Shown here: positions 60,265 through 64,000 of the stretch, one piece after another
How positions within the stretch are numbered: position 1 is the first letter of the stretch
Layout of the letters: each line of letters begins with the position of its first letter
Source: Tragulus kanchil
Lineage: Eukaryota; Chordata; Mammalia; Artiodactyla; Tragulidae
Length of the DNA stretch: 64,000 bases
Direction of reading: 5' to 3'
Assembly (NCBI GenBank): GCA_022376925.1
Contig: JAIOJX010000005.1
Span: 12,614,501 to 12,678,500 of the forward strand
Position numbers and translations under genes: made by a program
Notes under the pieces: generated by a model
Database searches by the model: none
The model's input: the letters and a program-made list of their open reading frames with translations, nothing else
What the model was told of the DNA's origin: nothing

Positions 60265-62019
60265 CCTGGCTGCAGAATTATGGATTGCTAGCGCCGGAGG
60301 GGACTTCTGGAGGCATATAGGTCAGCCTCCTCATTTTAAATTTTGAACCTTGCTGATGAGCTTAACTGGAAGGAATGGGTCCTGCTGAAGACTGATTGGA
60401 ACCTGAAATCCAATTTAAATGATGGCGAGACGCTGGGCTTCCCAGTAGGCCTGGCTGTGTGTGAGGACTTGGTGGAGAGTTAAGGGAGGAGGCGCCCGTG
60501 GAGGTTGATGTGTCCTGCTCCTCTTGCCCGTCACAGCTGCTGAGGCCCGCCCGTCAGCCTGCCCCCTGAGCCCGCTGTGTGCCCGCTCCCCTCACGTCCC
60601 TGTCCTCCTGGCCTGGAGCCCCCCGCAGGAGGAGGAGCACACCCCACAGGGAGTGTCACCCGCGGGGGTGGGGCACGGGATGTCTGAGCTGGAGACCAGC
60701 CCGCAGTGTTTCCCTGCCTGTCCCTGACCTTAGAGTAGCTGGCTTTGGGGGTGCTGAAGGCCAGATGATGGAAACCGGCTTCCGTGGTCTGGGATGTTCT
60801 GGAAAGCTCTTCCTCCCCTGAGAGTCTGGTCAGCGCCTCCCTCTGCGCCCTGAAGTCCCCTTTTCTCATCTCCATGAAGACACCACTCCTTTCTTTGTCC
60901 TTTGTTTACTTCTAGATCGCTCCCATCAGTAAACTGCAGCTCAAGTATGAAAGTGTTACTGAATGATACATTATTATTTTATGAAAGAAAGGAAAAATGC
61001 ATCCAATTATAAGTTTAAGCCCTCATAACTGTGAGGTGCTTTCTAAAAACAAGAGAAAAATGTGCACGGTTTGCTATCAGTGAAACACTGCAAAGTATGA
61101 CAAAGTGCTTTAAAAATCGGAGGTGCATGGGACAGGCTTGGAGTCAGGAGGCTAGCAGGGAGGCGGGCGATGTGAGCAGCATACTGATGAGCCTTGTGCA
61201 CCGAGGGCTGAGGGAGGGAACCAGGCGAGTGCGGACCGGTAGGTAGACTCGGCCAGGAGAATTGATGTCACAGGCCAGTGGGCAGATGGTAGATTACGGT
61301 GGCCAGCCTGCTCGTACTGCTCTGGCACCAAGGGGTTGGCGAGCCTGCCTGGCTGCAGAATTATGGATTGCTAGCGCCGGAGGGGACTTCTGGAGGCATA
61401 TAGGTCAGCCTCCTCATTTTAAATTTTGAACCTTGCTGATGAGCTTAACTGGAAGGAATGGGTCCTGCTGAAGACTGATTGGAACCTGAAATCCAATTTA
61501 AATGATGGCGAGACGCTGGGCTTCCCAGTAGGCCTGGCTGTGTGTGAGGACTTGGTGGAGGTTTAAAGGGGAGGAGGCGCCCGTGGAGGTTGATGTGTCC
61601 TGCTCCTCTTGCCCGTCACAGCTGCTGAGGCCCGCCCGTCAGCCTGCCCCCTGAGCCCGCTGTGTGCCCGCTCCCCTCACGTCCCTGTCCTCCTGGCCTG
61701 GAGCCCCCCGCAGGAGGAGGAGCACACCCCACAGGGAGTGTCACCCGCGGGGGTGGGGCACGGGATGTCTGAGCTGGAGACCAGCCCGCAGTGTTTCCCT
61801 GCCTGTCCCTGACCTTAGAGTAGCTGGCTTTGGGGGTGCTGAAGGCCAGATGATGGAAACCGGCTTCCGTGGTCTGGGATGTTCTGGAAAGCTCTTCCTC
61901 CCCTGAGAGTCTGGTCAGCGCCTCCCTCTGCGCCCTGAAGTCCCCTTTTCTCATCTCCATGAAGACACCACTCCTTTCTTTGTCCTTTGTTTACTTCTAG
62001 ATCGCTCCCATCAGTAAAC
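59852..62019. repeat. Tandem duplication 18, period about 1083-1085 bp
   Basis: Copy 1 ends at about 60934 and copy 2 at 62019. Copy 2 begins with a corrupted tgcagctcaagtatgaaag against tttcagctcatctaaga. Near 60478/61561 ggagagttaaggg differs from ggaggtttaaagggg. About 410 bases are shared with duplication 17 and so occur three times (58718, 59852 and 60934). Confidence 0.93.
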
Positions 62020-62184
62020 AGATCATGTTGTGTTAGTACATTATTCCTTTGAAAATAAACCTGCTGATAATCCATCTCCTCCCTGCTATTCATTTCTTTT
62101 ACTTGATAGAATTCCTTGAAAGAAAACAGCCTCCCTCCTATTAGTTAGATTCATGGTAATGTCCTCTCCCCTTCCGTGTCTCCC

Positions 62185-62512
62185 TTTTTTAAAAGATTTA
62201 TTTATTTATTTATTTTGGGCTGGGGTCGGGTTGGGGAGGGAGGGGAGCGGGCGGGCCACTTCTATTGGTCTTTCATTTCTCTATTTTCATCCATCTTTGT
62301 TCTTTGGCTCTTGTGGACCTCCCATCGCGGTGGCCTCTGTCGTTGCAGAGTGTTGGCTTTGGACGCATGCGCTCCAGAGCTCCGGCTCAGTAACTGGACA
62401 CATCGGTCCAGGCGCTCTGCGGCACATGGGATCTTCCCAGGCCAGGGATTGAACTGGCGCCCCTTGCACTGCAAGGCAGTGTCTTTACCCACTGGACCAC
62501 CAGGGGAAGCCC
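62185..62512 (-). mobile_element. Full-length CHR-like SINE
   Basis: The element has aaagatttatttatttattt, the G-rich tail part, the middle gtggacctcccatcgcggtg and the head ending ggaccaccaggggaagccc. Short imperfect flanking repeats (ccccttcc) suggest the insertion site. It lies in unduplicated sequence. Confidence 0.9.
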
Positions 62513-64000
62513 CCTTCCATCTCTCTTGAAGCCTAGTCAGGCCCGTTACCCAGGCTGATGGTAATGACCGTGACACCCAAATCCACATATACCATCAGTG
62601 TGACTTCCGCTGCCCGATTGGCAGCATTGGACAGGAAAGCCTCACCTGAATTCTGGTTTCACATTCACCTTCCAGGCTTTGTGTTCCTGGCAGGTCTCGT
62701 GACCTCGAGGTGCACGAGGTCAGTTCTGCGTGTCCACTCGCTCCCCTGTGCTCCTGCCTCGCTTGTCAAGTCCATTCTTCTAGTTGCTTTGATCACTGGT
62801 ACTTGGAATTGTCTGGTACTTCTCTCTGTTTTTCCTCCAGATTTCATAAAACCTGTGTATTCTAAACACACGCTATCTTTTGAAACGGATTTTGTATCGC
62901 TGTCACCAATCCACCACCTGTGGTTTGGACTGAGACTCCTAAAGTCTCTCTTTGAGGCTCTTCTGCCCTTTGACCTCTCTGGGCAGCAGCCAGCACAGTT
63001 CTGTGTCAGCAGAAATCAGCATGTGCCATGTCCTTTGCCTGGAAGGCAGACATCCGTCTCCTGGGGCCGATGTGGCCCCCCCGCCCCCCAGCATCTCTCT
63101 GGTCCCGCCTGCCTGTCTCTCTCCCTCACTTAGTCTAGCCTTCCTGCTGCATGTAGTCATGCACTCTCGCCCCAGAATTGTGTGCTTGCTGATGCTTCTA
63201 TTTAGAACGCTTGCTCTTTAAGGACCTGTGTGACTTGATCCCTCGAGGTTTAGGGTTCTGGTTAAGTGTACCCTTAACTGGAGGTTCCTTCAAGCATCAT
63301 GTTAAACATTGTGCCTTCGCCTGTTAGCCTTTAGCTCCTTACCTGGTAATATTTGTCTGTGTCGACTCTTTCCCTGCCTGGCATTGTATTGTTGCTTGTT
63401 TATTATAAGCTCTCCCTCTGCAGTAGGTGGTAAGTTCCAGAAGGGAAGAGGTTCATCCGTGCCGACTGCTGCTGCATGCGCAGCTCCCGGGTGCTCTGGA
63501 GAGCAGTGGTCACCTGCGCACCGGCTGTGTCCCCGACCCCTGCCCGACACCCCTCAGCCACACTGGGGACATGCTCCTCCCTGTTCAGGGGTTTCCTAAC
63601 ACCTCTCACTCCAGATTTCATTTCGGAAATGCATAGACCTTGACCTCGAGCCCCCTCACCCTGGACTACAGCCCATTTCCTGTTACCAGAGCACATATTT
63701 ATTCATAATTGTGATGTGTCTGTTGGTCTCAGTATCATGAACATCCTTGTACTCAGGTCGCCCTTTCACTTTCTTTCTGAACCATGTTTGTTGAATGCGT
63801 ACCTAGGTCCAGGACCTAGGCTGAGCGCGGCAGCCTGGTAAGATTGCTAAATTATGTCCATCTTCTTGTGGCTGTGGTGTGAGTCTCTGTAATAGCTGGT
63901 TCTACTTGAAGGAATATCAAGACTGGGTGGCTGAAAAACAGGCTTAATTCTTATGGTTCTAGAGGCTGGAAGTTCACAATCCAGGATTCCATTGATTGTG
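62513..64000. other. Unduplicated intronic sequence at the window end
   Basis: I see no exon with JARID2 similarity. The last 140 bases (gactgggtggctgaaaaaca, tctagaggctggaagttcac) look like a common mammalian interspersed repeat whose family I cannot name with confidence. The 191-codon frame at 62558-63133 has no recognised domain. Confidence 0.4.

Larger units (their letters stand above)
49645..64000 (+). other. JARID2: JARID2 intron 2 (partial; start)
   Basis: After the donor at 49645, no segment resembling the next JARID2 exon (which would begin with a LLGNDQSKG-like peptide) was seen on the + strand. The remaining 14.3 kb contains SINEs, a MIR, BovB 3' ends and four 1.1 kb duplications. 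The assignment rests on the exon call. Confidence 0.75.

Noticed and set aside
997..62019. The 1.1 kb duplications as a new satellite, amplification or programmed rearrangement system
   Set aside because: The unit length is constant while the content is not, joints are corrupted, and blocks chain with shared ends. All of this fits unmerged assembly overlaps better; kept as a finding to be tested.
62558..63133. A 191-codon open frame considered as JARID2 exon 3
   Set aside because: It lacks the expected acidic and serine-rich JARID2 sequence and has no matching splice sites.
1..64000. CRISPR array, bacterial operon or integrated plasmid
   Set aside because: No short regularly spaced repeats with unique spacers exist; the only regular repeat is the 1.1 kb duplication. 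The sequence is clearly mammalian.

Overview
The window is nuclear DNA from a ruminant mammal. It has no bacterial-style gene arrangement, and the sequence is intron-like and packed with interspersed repeats. Ruminant-specific families are present: 3' ends of the BovB LINE (for example 57875-58330) and Bov-tA SINEs (for example 53768-53938), with older mammalian L1 and MIR fragments. The commonest element is a tRNA-derived SINE of the CHR type (about 270-340 bp, body starting gggcttcccctggtgg). Several copies carry near-perfect target-site duplications and so look young. Cattle-type bovid genomes do not show such young CHR copies in my experience of these families, so a deep-branching ruminant such as a chevrotain (Tragulidae) is a guess, not a conclusion.

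Only one protein-coding exon can be supported: 49509-49644 on the + strand. It has a good acceptor and a perfect gtgagt donor, and encodes the second coding exon of JARID2, the PRC2-associated Jumonji/ARID protein. The upstream 49.5 kb is then intron 1 (or upstream alternative-promoter territory) and the downstream 14.3 kb is the start of intron 2. A dense CpG island at about 47465-47960 lies 1.5-2 kb before the exon and may be an internal promoter or regulatory element.

The dominant large-scale signal is 18 head-to-tail duplications, each with a period of 1.04-1.16 kb, placed along the window without regard to content (blocks at about 1.0-3.2, 4.7-6.9, 8.1-10.2, 12.7-14.9, 20.1-22.3, 22.2-24.4, 24.9-27.0, 27.6-29.8, 29.7-31.9, 32.7-34.9, 37.3-39.6, 39.3-41.5, 42.9-45.1, 45.0-47.2, 50.0-52.1, 55.9-58.1, 58.0-60.3 and 59.9-62.0 kb). 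Copies are nearly identical internally but degrade into small deletions right at the junctions. The simplest reading is that overlapping contigs or reads were joined end to end without merging about 1.1 kb overlaps. Collapsing them would reduce 64.0 kb to roughly 44 kb. Many repeats and open frames therefore appear twice or three times for technical reasons. The exon lies in an unduplicated stretch.

Layout: 1-49508 intron 1 with SINEs, L1 fragments and an LTR-like repeat family around 30-33 kb; 41.8-42.7 kb a cluster of three CHR-like SINEs; 47.5-48.0 kb CpG island; 49.5 kb exon; 49645-64000 intron 2 with SINEs, a MIR, and BovB 3' ends. I found no RNA gene, CRISPR array, complete transposon or second gene.
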